Part shown: positions 9,970 through 21,812 of the stretch, piece by piece
Layout of the letters: the number at the start of each line of letters is the position of its first letter
Position numbering within the stretch: position 1 is the first letter of the stretch
From: Jackrogersella multiformis
Taxonomy: Eukaryota; Ascomycota; Sordariomycetes; Xylariales; Hypoxylaceae
Assembly: GCA_902806575.1 (NCBI GenBank)
Contig: CADCXD010000002.1
Location: forward strand, 1,364,001 to 1,428,000
Direction of reading: 5' to 3'
Length of the DNA: 64,000 nt
Program-made: the position numbers and the translations under genes
Notes under the pieces: generated by a model
Told to the model about the DNA's origin: nothing
The model's input: the letters and a program-made list of their open reading frames with translations, nothing else
Databases searched by the model: none

Positions 9970-11418
9970 ATGGCGAGCAAATCCCGCTGGGCGGATACGG
10001 AAGAAGACGCGGTTCTCGAGGCACAACAGAAGCGCGAGAAGGAAGAGAAGAAGCGTCTAAAAGCCGAGAAAGCACGAAAAGCGGAAGAAGAGCGCCGCGC
10101 CCAAGACGAAGCCGAAGCCGAAGCAGCCAGACAACGAGCCGCACAGGAGGAGCAACAACAAACCCCAAGTCGAGAAGATGACAGACCGCCCGCCAAACGA
10201 CGGAAACTGACGCCCGAGCTCGATGGCCAGGGAGAAAGCACAAAAACGCCGGCGGCAAATGGCGAAGGCGTCGCGAAGCTGCTGCGCTTCGAGACCGGCG
10301 GCTGGGGCAAGTCCCGCAGCGTCGAGAACTACGATAAGCTGAACGATATCGAGGAGGGCGCGTACGGCTGGGTGGCGCGGGCGAAAGAGATCAAGACGGG
10401 GAAGGTAGTCGCGCTCAAACGCCTCAAGATCGATCCTAAAGACACCGCGGGCCTGCCCGAGACGGGGCTCCGCGAGATCCAGATCCTCAAGGACTGCTCG
10501 CACCGGAACATCGTCGAGCTGCGCGAGGTCGTCGTCGGCGACGACACCTCCCGCATCGAGAACGTGTTCCTGGTCCTCGAGTTCCTCGAGCACGACCTCA
10601 TGTCCGTCCTGGGCGACATGCCGGAGCCCTTCCTCGCCTCCGAGGTCAAGACGCTGCTCCTGCAGCTCGCGAGCGGCGTCGCCTACCTGCACGACCACTG
10701 GATCCTGCACCGAGACCTCAAGACCTCCAACCTCCTCCTCAACAACCGGGGCCAGCTCAAGATCGCCGACTTCGGCATGGCGCGGTACGTCGGGGACCCG
10801 GCGCCGCCCAAGCTCACCCAGCTCGTCGTGACGCTGTGGTACCGCGCCCCCGAGCTGCTGCTCGGCGCCAAGACGTACGGCGCCGCCGTCGACATGTGGA
10901 GCGTGGGCTGCATCTTCGGGGAGCTGCTGACGCGCGAGCCGCTGCTCCAGGGCAAGACCGAGGTTGACGAGCTGACCAAGATCTTCGAGCTCTGCGGCAT
11001 CCCCACCGACGAGTCCTGGCCCGGCTTCCGCCGCCTGCCCAACGCCCGCCACCTGCGCCTGCCCAAGAGCTCCGCCGCCAACACCGGCCCCGTCATCCGC
11101 GCCCGCTTCCCGCTGCTGACCTCCGCCGGCAGCGCCCTGCTCTCCAGCCTGCTCTCCCTGAACCCCGACCAGCGCCCCGCGGCCCGGGACATGCTGCAGC
11201 ACGAGTTCTTCCGCCAGGACCCCAAGCCCAAGCACGAGGCCATGTTCCCGACCTTCCCCAGCAAGGCCGGCCAGGAGCGCAGGCGCCGGAGGTCGACGCC
11301 CAACGCCCCGGGGCGAGGGCAGAAGGCCGCGGACCTAGGCACGGTAGATTTCAGCGGGATATTCGCGGCGAGGGAGAAGGAGGAGAGGGGTGGCGGGTTC
11401 GCGCTGAGGATGATCTGA
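9970..11418 (+). CDS. CDK11/PITSLRE-type cyclin-dependent kinase
   Basis: This is a 482-aa intronless serine/threonine kinase. Residues 1-70 are a charged Lys/Glu/Ala-rich helix that is probably a coiled coil, followed by a basic PPAKRRK patch that looks like a nuclear signal. The kinase domain spans about 121-414. The glycine loop is EEGAYGWV, the catalytic Lys is in VALK (Lys150), the catalytic loop HRDLKTSN begins at 248, DFG is at 267-269 and the activation segment is VVTLWYRAPE. The PSTAIRE-equivalent helix reads PETGLRE (163-169), closest to PITSLRE. That and the FLVLEFLEHDL hinge point to the CDK11/Ppk23 group rather than CDK7 or CDK9. CDK11 acts in transcription and splicing in animals. 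Codon use is strikingly GC-ending from about 10.25 to 11.3 kb, which also produces a long spurious antisense frame. Confidence 0.93.
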   Translation: MASKSRWADTEEDAVLEAQQKREKEEKKRLKAEKARKAEEERRAQDEAEAEAARQRAAQEEQQQTPSREDDRPPAKRRKLTPELDGQGESTKTPAANGEGVAKLLRFETGGWGKSRSVENYDKLNDIEEGAYGWVARAKEIKTGKVVALKRLKIDPKDTAGLPETGLREIQILKDCSHRNIVELREVVVGDDTSRIENVFLVLEFLEHDLMSVLGDMPEPFLASEVKTLLLQLASGVAYLHDHWILHRDLKTSNLLLNNRGQLKIADFGMARYVGDPAPPKLTQLVVTLWYRAPELLLGAKTYGAAVDMWSVGCIFGELLTREPLLQGKTEVDELTKIFELCGIPTDESWPGFRRLPNARHLRLPKSSAANTGPVIRARFPLLTSAGSALLSSLLSLNPDQRPAARDMLQHEFFRQDPKPKHEAMFPTFPSKAGQERRRRRSTPNAPGRGQKAADLGTVDFSGIFAAREKEERGGGFALRMI

Positions 11419-11826
11419 CGGTTGGTCTGATGTCCCTAATGATAAATGCGGAAACGAAAGCCATACAAAGAATGCACTATAATGAAGAGGCATTGAGCTA
11501 CGAGGAATTGTAAGGTAACCTGACTAGGTGTGTGTGTGTGTTTGTATCATTAATGGCTATGTAGCGATGATAAATAACCCTTCCAGATGCGTTAAGACTT
11601 CTAAATAGTTGTCGCCATTTTCGATCCGTTGCCAGAAGAACATCCCCCCTCGGCCCTCGCAAACACTTCAAAATAACGCCGCCGCATGACTGTATCCATA
11701 TCCCAGATTACCATATTTAAATAGCACGCATTAATATGCTGTCTCGTATCTCGAAAATATATGCATGTCAGAAATTTACCATCTCCTCGTCCATTGACCA
11801 TACGTGTAGGATTTCATAGATTACGG
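11419..11826. other. Convergent 3' spacer with GT microsatellite
   Basis: The 408-bp spacer between convergent genes includes a short (GT)n run at about 11528-11541. I saw no coding potential. Confidence 0.5.
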
Positions 11827-12770
11827 CTACAGCATCGCAGCGAATCCCGTCACGTACCACGTGAAGCTGAGGATGGTGATGATGCTCATCGTGACGGCGA
11901 AACCTAGGGCTTGGCGCTCTGAATCCGCCAATGCGCCGCTGCACGTCCCACACTTCCACTCGCCGAGGTCCTGGTACGGCCTAGACGTGTATAGGCCGAA
12001 CGTGAAACCGTTGTACGGCGCGAGATATCCGGCTTCAGCGGTCGCATCCTGAGATGAGTCGGAGTCGTGGACCAGAAGCGTGTACTGGGCCACCAGCAAC
12101 GGACTCGCTACAGCACTCTCTGCGTATTTCTTGGTATCCCATTTGAAGGTGGCAGTCGGCTCGAAAGTCATGTTCTGAGTCAGGGTCCAGGTAGCGGAAG
12201 CCGTGGAGCACGACACTAGGACGTCGATGGCGGTCGGCGTGCCTTGTAGAGATGTGTAGTTCCAGACCCAGGTGATCGGGGTTGGGTCTCCGATCCTGTA
12301 GAGCGTTGTTCCCGCCGTGGAGGCAGGTGTAATCATGGCCACACCACCGGCTCCATCTATGGCATCGAAAGTCGAGTGAGTAGCTTTGCTAGTACTGTTA
12401 CCGGTGGCAGTGCTGCCCCCTTTGCCAGTTGAAGTTATCTTAGCGGTGTTAAGGTTTGTGGTCTTGGGTTTGTCGTTGTCGGCGCTGCTAGTGGCTTCAT
12501 CGACCGAAGTATCCGTCGACTTGGGGGCACTAGTCGACGATGTAGGTGAAGCATTTACTTCCGCTTTAAGAAGAAATTTGGTCAGTACACCTTGTGATTC
12601 AAACGTTTATAGACATTCTTCCATAAAACATAATACATACTTGTCGAGCTGTCATCTTGACGGACTACGAGCGAGTCTATATCTGGAAGCCAACCTGGCC
12701 ACGCTGATACTAGAGGGCCCATAGCAAGGGCAACGGTCAAAATCTGACCAAGACTCCGTGTTCCCTTCAT
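11827..12770 (-). CDS. Secreted or membrane-anchored protein, DUF7137-like
   Basis: Two exons (12770-12641 and 12563-11827; GTATGT donor) give 288 aa. I chose the ATG at 12770 because it starts directly on a signal peptide (MKGTRSLGQILTVALAMGPL, then VSAWPGWLP). An upstream in-frame Met would bury that signal. A Ser/Thr-rich linker follows (about residues 45-110), then a conserved β-rich region with TTLYRIGDPTPITWVWNYTSLQ and a tail with two Cys (WKCGTC). The last 25 residues are hydrophobic and could be a transmembrane anchor or a GPI-attachment signal. The layout matches the fungal family I know as DUF7137, whose function is unknown. Location at the cell surface or in the secretory pathway is inference. 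Confidence 0.82.
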
Positions 12771-15700
12771 CGTTCTTGGTTTGGATGATGGAATGCAGAT
12801 GGATAATGTATGACGGTTCGATTGGTCCGGGTTAAATGCAGGGGAACAAAACGCCACAAATAAATAAACACTCGAGAATCAACAACGACAGGAATTATTT
12901 CTCTCTCCTTTAGGATTGATTGAGATCGTTCACAACGTAGGACCGATCTTGTTGCTTGTTGACTCGCTGACTCGTTTCCGTCTCGTATACTCGATCCCCT
13001 ATTTTTCTCCCGCTGTTGATGCGATGTGTGGATACTGAGAAAAGCAACAAAAAACCCGAATACAGTGAGCAACTCGGACTTCCCCTTAGTAGAGAGTAAA
13101 CAGTACAGTTGTTTTATTTGATAACCAAGCGAATGTTATATGAGTATGTGGGAAGCAGTATTAAAGCGAATGGCTGATTAAACGATGATATGGTATTGGT
13201 ATTAACTCATGAGGGAGGAAAGTGGTTGGAAAGGGACGGGGGTCAGGTCAGGGACGAGAGAAAAGAGAGGACAAGCAAGAAAATATGGGATGATGCCCAC
13301 TCACTACATGATACATGATACTCGGGTACTTGACCATTTTCCCGCTAATACCCTTGTACTGTGTGTGTAACAGAAGATTCGATTGGTCAGGTTGCCAGGG
13401 TCGAGCATGAACACGAAGTGTTGGCAACAGCGGTACACACCGTAATACGGAACGCTTTTCCAAAAACGGTTTGGCGGAATCGGTAGGTGCGGTAGTCTAC
13501 ACTACACTAGTTGCACTTCAGCCACTGTACCTAGGTAGTTACCTAGTGGTCAACGAGGCCCAGAACCTGAATCTGAGATGATTATCACTGCAATAGCCAA
13601 ATCGAGCACTACGGTACTATGGTTACCTAGGTACCCTGACTGCCCTGAAAACTGCATTGTTTTTCTTGTTCTAGACAATCTGGCGATCTTGGATGACAAC
13701 GGACTTGTTATTTGAATTTGAATCTGAATCCATAGGGAGTGAGTGATTAGTTGACCAAATTGCTCTGGTAGCCTTTTAGAAGTACGAATATATGACACAT
13801 TAAATAAGATGTCACCATCATAAAGTTTGCTGTCAACCTGTCAAACGTCTTTTACTTTACTGTTAAACTTAAGAACGGGTGAAATCCCATGCCATCCATG
13901 TACGTACAAACGCTCATGCTTTTTCTTAACTACTAAACCTAAAAATAGGCCGGGATTATGTCATACATGGTACTAAATATGTATTTAACCCACTCAAGAG
14001 GACACCACTTCCAAGGTAGACCCTATGTCATCCTCCTCTACTAGTGTAGGTACCTATAGCAAAGAGCTTTTGTCGCTAATGAGCCACCTTACATGAGAAT
14101 AAACATAATACACTCTATATTTAATCTAACATGTCAATTCCATTTCTCGAATCAAATGACAAAACTCTCATATATGTGCGATTTAAAAGATACAATGTAT
14201 TACGATATAATTTGACTGTTTCACTCCCTTTTTCGTTGCTGGAAAAAAACCGTGTTAAGTCAGGTTTGATGGCGTCGCCCACGATCCTGATCGGGAGTTT
14301 ATCAATAGCCTGCTCCGAATCAAATATACAAATCAACGACACAATACCTGGCCATGTGAGCTAACTCACCAAAAATGCATATGCCAAACTTTGCGCCCTC
14401 AACTTTGCCGAAACTTACATAAATACCTAGTTAGCGTATATACTTAGATGATGCACTGGTACATGCAAGACCAAGGTGTTCAAATAGCCTGTCAGCCTCA
14501 TCCTGGGCCAGCGCAATATTGTCAAACTTTCGGATTAGCTCCCTACATAAGTATTTCAAAATTGAACTAGACCTCCCAGTTAACAATAGGTATGATTCAC
14601 CTCAACTTTTAGAAATCGTCCTAGCATTTGACGGCCAATACACCTCCAGGGCTATTCACATATTCACTTTTAACTGTGTAAAAATCTACTCAAAAAGTGT
14701 CTCTAAGTAGACGAGACTAGATAGCAACTAGCCAAATAAGCTGTTATCTTAAATGAATAAAAGCATAACGGACAGTAATAACAATCATTTCTTACCTTAG
14801 GTACCTAGTAGGTAGGTAATTCACGTTGAACAAGGTGCAACTATGTCTTAATGAGTGAAAATGAAGAAAACGAGTAAGGCGGACATAAAGCTAACGAAGA
14901 GGCGCATGCTTTTTAACGTTGACATTGTCTTGTTAGCTTGCTCATGTCTTGCTGAACAGGAAATACCTAGGAGTACTTTACGGCCAAACATTGCGGATGT
15001 TGTTCATACTTATCATTGTAAAAAATATAGTATAAATACCAACAATAACGTCACCTCTCGTAGGAAAGTGAATGCCATGAGTTGTCATTCATAAACTCAA
15101 TGTATTACTGTGAATAAATATAGAATATGTGAACTTATGCTTAATACTTAGGTACGATATTATAATTCTATAACCTTGCGTGTTCAGTTATAACATTTGA
15201 AGTTAGGTACCTACATAATGTAAATGTAGGTAGTATGTTTCACTAGCGCGGTATGTCAGTACATACCCCACACTCTTTCTAAATTTAGAGATGTGGGGGT
15301 TAATAAGGCAGCAGGATCAGGGTCGAGCCGATACGCTAACCTCCCGCCCTGCGCTGTAGTTATAACTTTATATCTACTAAGGTAACTAGGGTTTCTAAGA
15401 ACGAGCATTCTACCGTTCATAAGTTAATACATCGTGTCTGCTTTGGATATCTAGGTAAATAAAAGATATGGATTCATGGATGCTGCAGTGTTGGCAGTTG
15501 ATTAGTCCTATGTATGCTGTTTAACTGCATAGTATCTTCGCGGTTCCCAGTCTTGATTCGATTCTTAATTGTTATTAATTTTTGCCTTGGAGGTAGGTAC
15601 CAGGTAGTCATCATTATAGTTCACGATTGACAATACCTAACAAAATTCTCAGGCGTAACCTTACCTATCGTCATCTCAACTTTTAATCGCCCGCCCAACT

Positions 15701-15784
15701 CGTTTCCCGTTTCCTTTTTCTTCAACAATACCGACCTACCAAGATTAACGATGGGTCAAGATCAATACTAAACACAACTCGCGA

Positions 15785-16068
15785 ATGTCATGGCGGTTCC
15801 TTAGCATCCTTCGTCGATTCCTTCGGTTACTATCGACGGCAAGAACTTTGATATTCTCACGAAACGGTAAGTTACGATAGAATTGCTGTCAGCCGAGCAC
15901 GTCCTCATGTAATTCTCTTTACAATAAGGTATCCGAATCGTGAGGCTAACATGTTTTATCCATAAGGCTTATGTTGATATCGTGAGCTTCGTCAGTCCAC
16001 ATTCCAGTTACATCCTTGATCTTATAACCCAACCTCTCAGGGCTTTACAACCCAGCACCCGACAGTAA
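15785..16068 (+). other. Possible small spliced gene or gene relic
   Basis: An ATG at 15785 opens a frame to 15866. A perfect GTAAGT donor then starts at 15867, a pyrimidine-flanked AG ends at 15928, and the frame continues from 15929 to a TAA at 16066-16068. The product would be a basic 73-aa peptide with no family I recognise. The same splice also joins a second frame (ending TKRYPNREANMFYP), so which frame was coding, if any, is unclear. A further 60-codon open stretch at about 16077-16277 ends at another GTAAGT. This could be a real short gene, a noncoding transcript, or a decayed one. Confidence 0.25.
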
Positions 16069-17219
16069 ATTCGGCCGTATATCTCCCGACCTTTGTGTAT
16101 GAGCATCTTCTCCAAGAAAGCAATCAGCTAAGGACGGATTCAATCACATTTAACACCATTTCAACCTATTCTGATCTCTCGATAGGGAGTCTAGTACGAA
16201 GTCTTTTGGAATCAGACATGACGACCGAGCATGTACAGGTAAGTATTAACATCCATTTGCTGTCCCTATTCTTCTAAGGGGCGGAATGCTGACATCTACC
16301 AAAAGGCCAGTTGGGGGCGCCGACTTGAGAACAATAATCACAACAGATAAGTAGTCCCCCCGGCGTTACTAGAAGCTGGCAATGGCACTATAGGTACCTA
16401 GGTATTGAGGACAAATAGTTCCACCATTTCCTTCTCGAATTCTCTCCACTTCTGTTTGTATAGTCGCAATAGTCAGAGTTCGATACCACGGTTTGAGGTC
16501 ATTCGATCATAGAAGAGCTAAAGCTCTACAAATAGTATGTGGTTCGGAATGATAACTCCAGTTGATTAATCGATGAGGTTTCCTCATAACTTTCCATGAT
16601 TACTATATGTGCTAAAATGTATAACTTCCTTCGTGCTTAACTACCTATTACAGTATACCTGGAAGTACCTAGCTTATTTAACATTCAACCCATCACAAAT
16701 TAGCACCTCGTCTAGTAATCCTTGTAGACCCCCTGTAGCTATAGACCCACACGATGAGCCGATTCCATGGAACTGGGTCTCGCTTAATATTAAGCTTTGC
16801 GCGCTAATCTCGGTACCTAGCTTACCTAGGTGTCTATTATTAGTAGCACTGTAAATTCCAGAAAAACGCTAAGGCCGTGGATGATCTGGTTATCTTAAAC
16901 GATGGACCATGATGTAAAGTGCAGGTGCTATTTGCAGTATGTGTATGCACATAATATTTAAGGTAAGATACTTAGGTACTTACTTAGTATGCAAATAATC
17001 AGCTAATCTCTGGAAAGCTGTGACTGGAGATCTTAGAATGTTGCTGCTAATATCATTTGTATTGTAATTCTGTGTATAATAACTGCCTACGTCTATTTAA
17101 TAAAGCACCATGGTAATGATGTTTTTCCTAAGTTTAATTTGCATAAGTACCTAGGTATATATAAATATTCAATGATTGGTGAATAAAGACACTGTGTTAT
17201 GCCGTACATTGTTATGTTT

Positions 17220-17400
17220 AACGGGTGGTACCTAGGTACCTTCCTAAGTATGTTATAGGTAAGTACCTAGGTAGAATAAGGTTAGGCACTTAGTACCTAT
17301 TTAAGTACCTAATATATAGTAGGTAGGTACCTAAGCATAGGGCGTAAAATAACATTTTACAGGTAGGTATTTAGGTAGGATAGGTACTCAGTTGCTAAGA
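17220..17400. repeat. Cluster of CCTAGG palindromes and TAGG tracts
   Basis: Within about 180 bases there are at least five copies of GTACCTAGGTA-like sequence, with intervening TTAGGTACC and AGGTAGGTA tracts. This is the densest cluster of the family in the gene-poor block. Confidence 0.75.
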
Positions 17401-17493
17401 TTCCTGTATTGTGATTGGCTGGTAGTGGATTAAGTAATTAGGGTGGAAATTTGTCGGCTGTGGGAATTATATATTTTCTCGGCTGGAGGATGA

Positions 17494-17535
17494 ATTCTTT
17501 CTTTCTTTCCTTCTTTCTTTAATTCTTTCTCTTCA
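17494..17535. repeat. CTTT/CTTC pyrimidine microsatellite
   Basis: A run of CTTTCTTTCCTTCTTTCTTT-like sequence lies upstream of DCP2. It may be part of a promoter pyrimidine tract. Confidence 0.7.
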
Positions 17536-18102
17536 CCTCTCTCCCCTACGACAGATAATGGAAGTGACCTTTTGACTCCAAAGGTTGTACCTAGGTAGTG
17601 TGGAGACCAAGTACCTCGGCTCCTTGGTCTGTTTGGTAGGAGGTACCTACGGGTGCAATCAGCACAGGCCACGTTCCACATAGCTGCAAGCTTATCAGCC
17701 ACAAACCCATAATCACTTCTTCAATCCCCACATCGGTAGATCCTACCTGTCAATACTTTCCCAGATCAACTTCTAAACAGCTTTCTAAACCCTTCACCTG
17801 CATTCATTCAATCATTTCGTCTAATGCGCAGAAGCACCCTCCCATCCATATTAAATAATATTTCTTATGTGATAGAAAGCTCTATCGATACACCAAAACT
17901 AACACCGGCACTGACACCGACACTGACAACGACACCTTCAAACCCAGTCCCAACTTCTTTGGAGCTTCTAGAGCTGTTGATAAGTATCGCCCCTCACTTG
18001 CCGCTCTCTCGTCGCGCGACTCTGTAATTGGTCGCCTTTCGACCTCGCAACGTTCCACCCCTACATAACCGTCCGTGGTCATGCAAAGGAATCCAGCTCA
18101 AC

Positions 18103-20883
18103 ATGGCAAACAGGATGACGCTGGAAGATTGTACGTGCTATCATTTCCTTTCAGAGAGTCTTTTCTTTTTCGGTCATCTCTATTCTATTATGGCGTTGAA
18201 GCTGGAGTGCGGTGCGCATTTGAAATTAACGGATGTGAGCTGACATTCTTCTCTAGGGTTGGACGACCTCTGCGTCCGATTTATCATAAACCTCCCTCAT
18301 GCGGATCTAGAGTCGGTGGCACGCATCTGCTTCCAAATTGAAGAAGCACAATGGTTTTACGAAGACTTCATTCGACCCCTTGACCCAACCTCCCTACCAT
18401 CGATGTCGCTTAGAAACTTCACTCTCAGGATGTTTCAGCATTGCCCCCTCCTTGCTTCCTTCTCGGCGGAGAAGCACATCAGAGCTTTCGAAGAGTTCAT
18501 GCAATATAAAATACGAGTCCCCGTCAGAGGTGCAATCATGCTGAACGACAAAATGGACAGGGTCGTTCTTGTTCGAGGCTATAAGAAGGGCGCAACCTGG
18601 AGCTTTCCGCGAGGAAAGATTAACAAGGACGAAGACGATCTTGATTGTGCTATCCGTGAAGTCTACGAGGAGACGGGATACGATCTCCGTGGCGCCGGTA
18701 TACTTGAGAAGAACCAACCAGTTCACCCGGTGGAGGTTACTATGCATGCCCAGCAGGTACGGCTCTATGTGTTTCGTGGTATACCAGAAGATGCCGTGTT
18801 CGAGACGCGTACAAGGAAGGAGATCGGGGCAATTAGATGGTATAAGGTTGATGAGCTTCCTACCTACCGCAAGAAAAAGGGTGGTGGGAAAAACAACGGG
18901 GCTGGCGGCCCATCCAGTGACAAATTCTATATGGTGGCCCCTTTCATGGTTCAATTACGCCAATGGGTGACGAAACAGAAAAAGCTAGACGCGCAGAAGG
19001 CTGGCAACTCCAGCATCCATCGTCACCCGCAGGCGTTCTACGATGAGAACTTGACGGATGACAACGTCGTCCAGGAGTCAGTCCAGTCGTCAGCCGTTCC
19101 ACCGACCCACCCTGAATTGATTGATAGCGCAACGAAAGAGTTACGCCGACTCCTCAAGGTGAAGCCGCCAACGGAGGGCCTACAAATACCGGCCCAAGAA
19201 TCATCCCAGCACTCGGGCCAGACTCTTATGGCCCTTTTGCAATCCGGAATGGGGAGCAATAAAGAAGCATCTGGACCTTATCTGGAAGATGACGCTGAAA
19301 CCCCCAAGGCTCGAACTTCATATCATCATCATTATCCTGGGCAACAAGTACCCATCTCTAACTACGGAGCACCACCACAGTTTTCAATCGAGACAGGCTC
19401 AAATGCAGGCTACGCATCGCAACACCGAGCTCGGCCTTATGTTACTTACGTTGATGATACCAACTTTCATCATCAACAACATGACTTCTCTGAGCAGCCT
19501 CGCCAATCCCGGAACCAGCCGGTACAGCTGGTCCATCCACAGCCATTGCCGCCACAGGTTCAGAAAGCGATGCTACTGCGTGATGTGGCTTCGTCTCCAC
19601 AGATCGTAGACCATTCTACCAATCGATCTGGGCATTCCGGATTGTCACAGAACAATCAGTATGGTCTCCAGGGACAACATATTTACCCTCACAACGCCCA
19701 AGGCGCCCAAGCTAAGCAGCAACTGCCTTCTCAGTTTACTACTCAGCTGGCTTCGCATCCGGCGAACCTATTGAATGTTCTCAAGGGCAATGTACCGCAG
19801 GTTGATGCAGGTCAACGATTTGAACCGAAATTGCCCGGCCAAGTCGTGAGCATGCCACCTGAGCACAACCATCAGCGCCAGTATCCCGCACCGGGTAACG
19901 GTTTTACTAGCCAGTATGGCGCATCAGCTACATCTTCTGGTCCCAACGCTATGGCGATGAATGGTAATCATGCAGCCTCATCAAACTCTGACGTGCGGCT
20001 GCCGCGCCCGACTGATAAGCATCGCGCGGGTTTGCTCGAGATGTTCAAGAAAGTAGAACCATCAATGTCACAGGGTCAACTCGACGGCGAGGGCGTAGCT
20101 AGACGTCCTTCTCAGTTCAGCGAGGGCGATAAGAAGCAACAACGACCCAACCAGTTTACATCTACAGCCAGTGCTCTACAAGCTGCTGCTCACGAGAATG
20201 GTCGGCCCATGCAGATTCACCCTGAAGCAAACCTTCCCTTCCGGGCGCTAACTATACTATCTCGTCCCAAGCCCGGCCAGTCTCCAAGCGAGAATACGAC
20301 GGTATCAGCAAGAAGTGCTACAGAGACGGCTCGATATCCAGCCGTAGGATCGCAACCTAGTCCTCGACTATCATTCGACCAGTCCTCGCCTTCGTTCATG
20401 AATGTGTCACCGAGACCCAACCATCTAGCACCTCAGAAGGCTCAGAAGCTTGGTCAATCGTCACCTAGGATTTATCCCGCTTCTACGCAATCGTATCCAT
20501 ATGGTGCCTCCCAAGGCACCCAACCAAATCCGCTTTCCCTATTCCCTAATCCTCCTTCCACGTCAGCACTTCCGGTTCCTGGCGGGGTCCAGTTCCGCCA
20601 GGACTCGACCGCGGAGCAAAAGAGTGCTCTTCTTTCACTCTTTGGAAAGCCTAAGTCGAACTTTGAGCAAAGCAAGGGGAAGGAGGTCCCGATGGCTGAC
20701 CAGTTCGGACCCAGTGCTGCTCCGCGATCTCGGCTGGGTTCGGTCGGTTCTAGCAGAGGCGAAGGAATGCCGAAACTACGAGGAAATGCATCTCGACGCG
20801 GTAGCCAGACTCCGCTATCACCTGCGGACAGGAATTTCTTGCTGAACTTCTTAGAGAACGCATCTGGCAACGCGAGGCGTTGA
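18103..20883 (+). CDS. DCP2: mRNA-decapping enzyme subunit DCP2
   Basis: Two exons (18103-18130 and 18257-20883) give 884 aa. The tiny first exon encodes MANRMTLED and joins to WLDDLCVRFIINLP, the universally conserved start of Dcp2, which fixes both start and splice. The N-terminal regulatory domain (about residues 10-100) is followed by the Nudix hydrolase domain. Its Nudix box GKINKDEDDLDCAIREVYEE begins at about 129, and its glutamates bind the metal that cleaves the m7G cap. The remaining 650 residues are Gln/Pro/Ser-rich and disordered, with short leucine motifs (LLSLFGK, LLNFLENA, LLEMFKK) of the kind that bind Edc3/Pat1 or Dcp1 partners in P-bodies. An out-of-frame ATG at 18081 could start an overlapping upstream ORF. 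The gene is intact. Confidence 0.95.
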
Positions 20884-21812
20884 GAGCAAATACATACATC
20901 GATAGTTGCTCAGGATTAGCCTTGCGTAGGCTTAGGGTGGTCATAAACAAGGGCTTATGATATTTCGGGGTAAGAAGGGGTAAGAAGGGGTAAGACAGGG
21001 TAAGAAGGAAGAGGAAGAGGCAGACATGATGGATGCCGCATGATAGTAGGCATTTGCGCTGCTAGGTGATAGTTACTAGTATACCCTCGATGCGCATAGA
21101 CTGCATCGCGTAATAGTGCATTTGACTCCCCGGTGTTGTGTCTTTTCCTCTCATCTGATGCTTGTGACTTTATCTACCCAGACTCGGATCTTTGTGATTA
21201 CTGGAAATGGTATATGTACCTTGACTGCCCACGATTATATTACCACTAGGGAAGCATATTCTTATTTCTACTATCTTATTTCTACTGTCTGATTTCTACT
21301 CTGATTTCTGACAGTCTTGTGCATCCATATACATTACTGAGTATCTACATATCGCTAAGAGTTGTGACCTTTTATTTTATGTTATTTTATTTATATGCAT
21401 ATACCTGATATTTACTTCTATGTAAGTATCTTGTCGATATTTGAAGGAGGCGTATGTATCTTTGTACCTCAGGGGTTGCAAAGCGAGGCTAGCAAGGATG
21501 GCAAGATTATGTGCCCCACCAACAGGGATCAATGTTAGGTACCTAGGTACCTAGACCTACGAACCATGGAAGTCATACATCATACCTGCCACCTACCTTT
21601 TACCTAGGTAAGCAGGAGGCATGCCGCATAGGTACCTCATACTTCGTGTTCCCAATATATGTCATATGTACAACCTTGGAAACTTCAGCAACTCTATAAA
21701 GTTTTCCTAATAATGTGAAGTTCTTAAAATTCCACCGAGCTAATTCCATATCTATTATCTAGAATATCTCCATTTTACCTATAGTCACTACCTTCCTAGG
21801 TGGTCTTGCAAC
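20884..21812. other. Spacer between DCP2 and USE1
   Basis: The 929-bp spacer holds the DCP2 3' region and the USE1 promoter. A 10-bp tandem repeat lies at 20967-21008, and CCTAGG palindromes lie at about 21535-21556 and 21600-21610. No gene was seen. Confidence 0.5.
20967..21008. repeat. 10-bp tandem repeat GGGGTAAGAA
   Basis: There are four nearly perfect head-to-tail copies just downstream of the DCP2 stop codon; the last copies are slightly diverged. Confidence 0.85.

Larger units (their letters stand above)
12771..18102. other. 5.3 kb gene-poor AT-rich block
   Basis: No confident gene was found. All open frames are short and carry no recognised motif. The block contains many CCTAGG palindromes (for example about 13529-13540, 13624-13634, 14799-14808, 16391-16401, 17149-17158, 17227-17241, 17262-17275 and 17587-17597). 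GTAGGTAGGTA tracts are thickest at 17220-17400. A pyrimidine CTTT run lies at about 17494-17535. Near 15.8-16.3 kb there is a possible small or decayed spliced gene, listed separately. The last part must hold the DCP2 promoter and leader. Confidence 0.55.

Noticed and set aside
10057..11235. 392-codon open frame antisense to the kinase gene
   Set aside because: It is a by-product of extreme GC-ending codons in the kinase; its composition (Gly/Val/Leu/Glu/Ala-rich) is non-protein-like and it has no motif.
15290..15365. GC-rich patch that might be a structured RNA
   Set aside because: Partial inverted pieces only; no cloverleaf, 5S or snRNA core could be matched.
18028..18102. In-frame upstream extension of DCP2 from a TTG
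   Set aside because: There is no ATG, and the protein start MANRMTLEDWLDDLC matches the conserved Dcp2 N-terminus.
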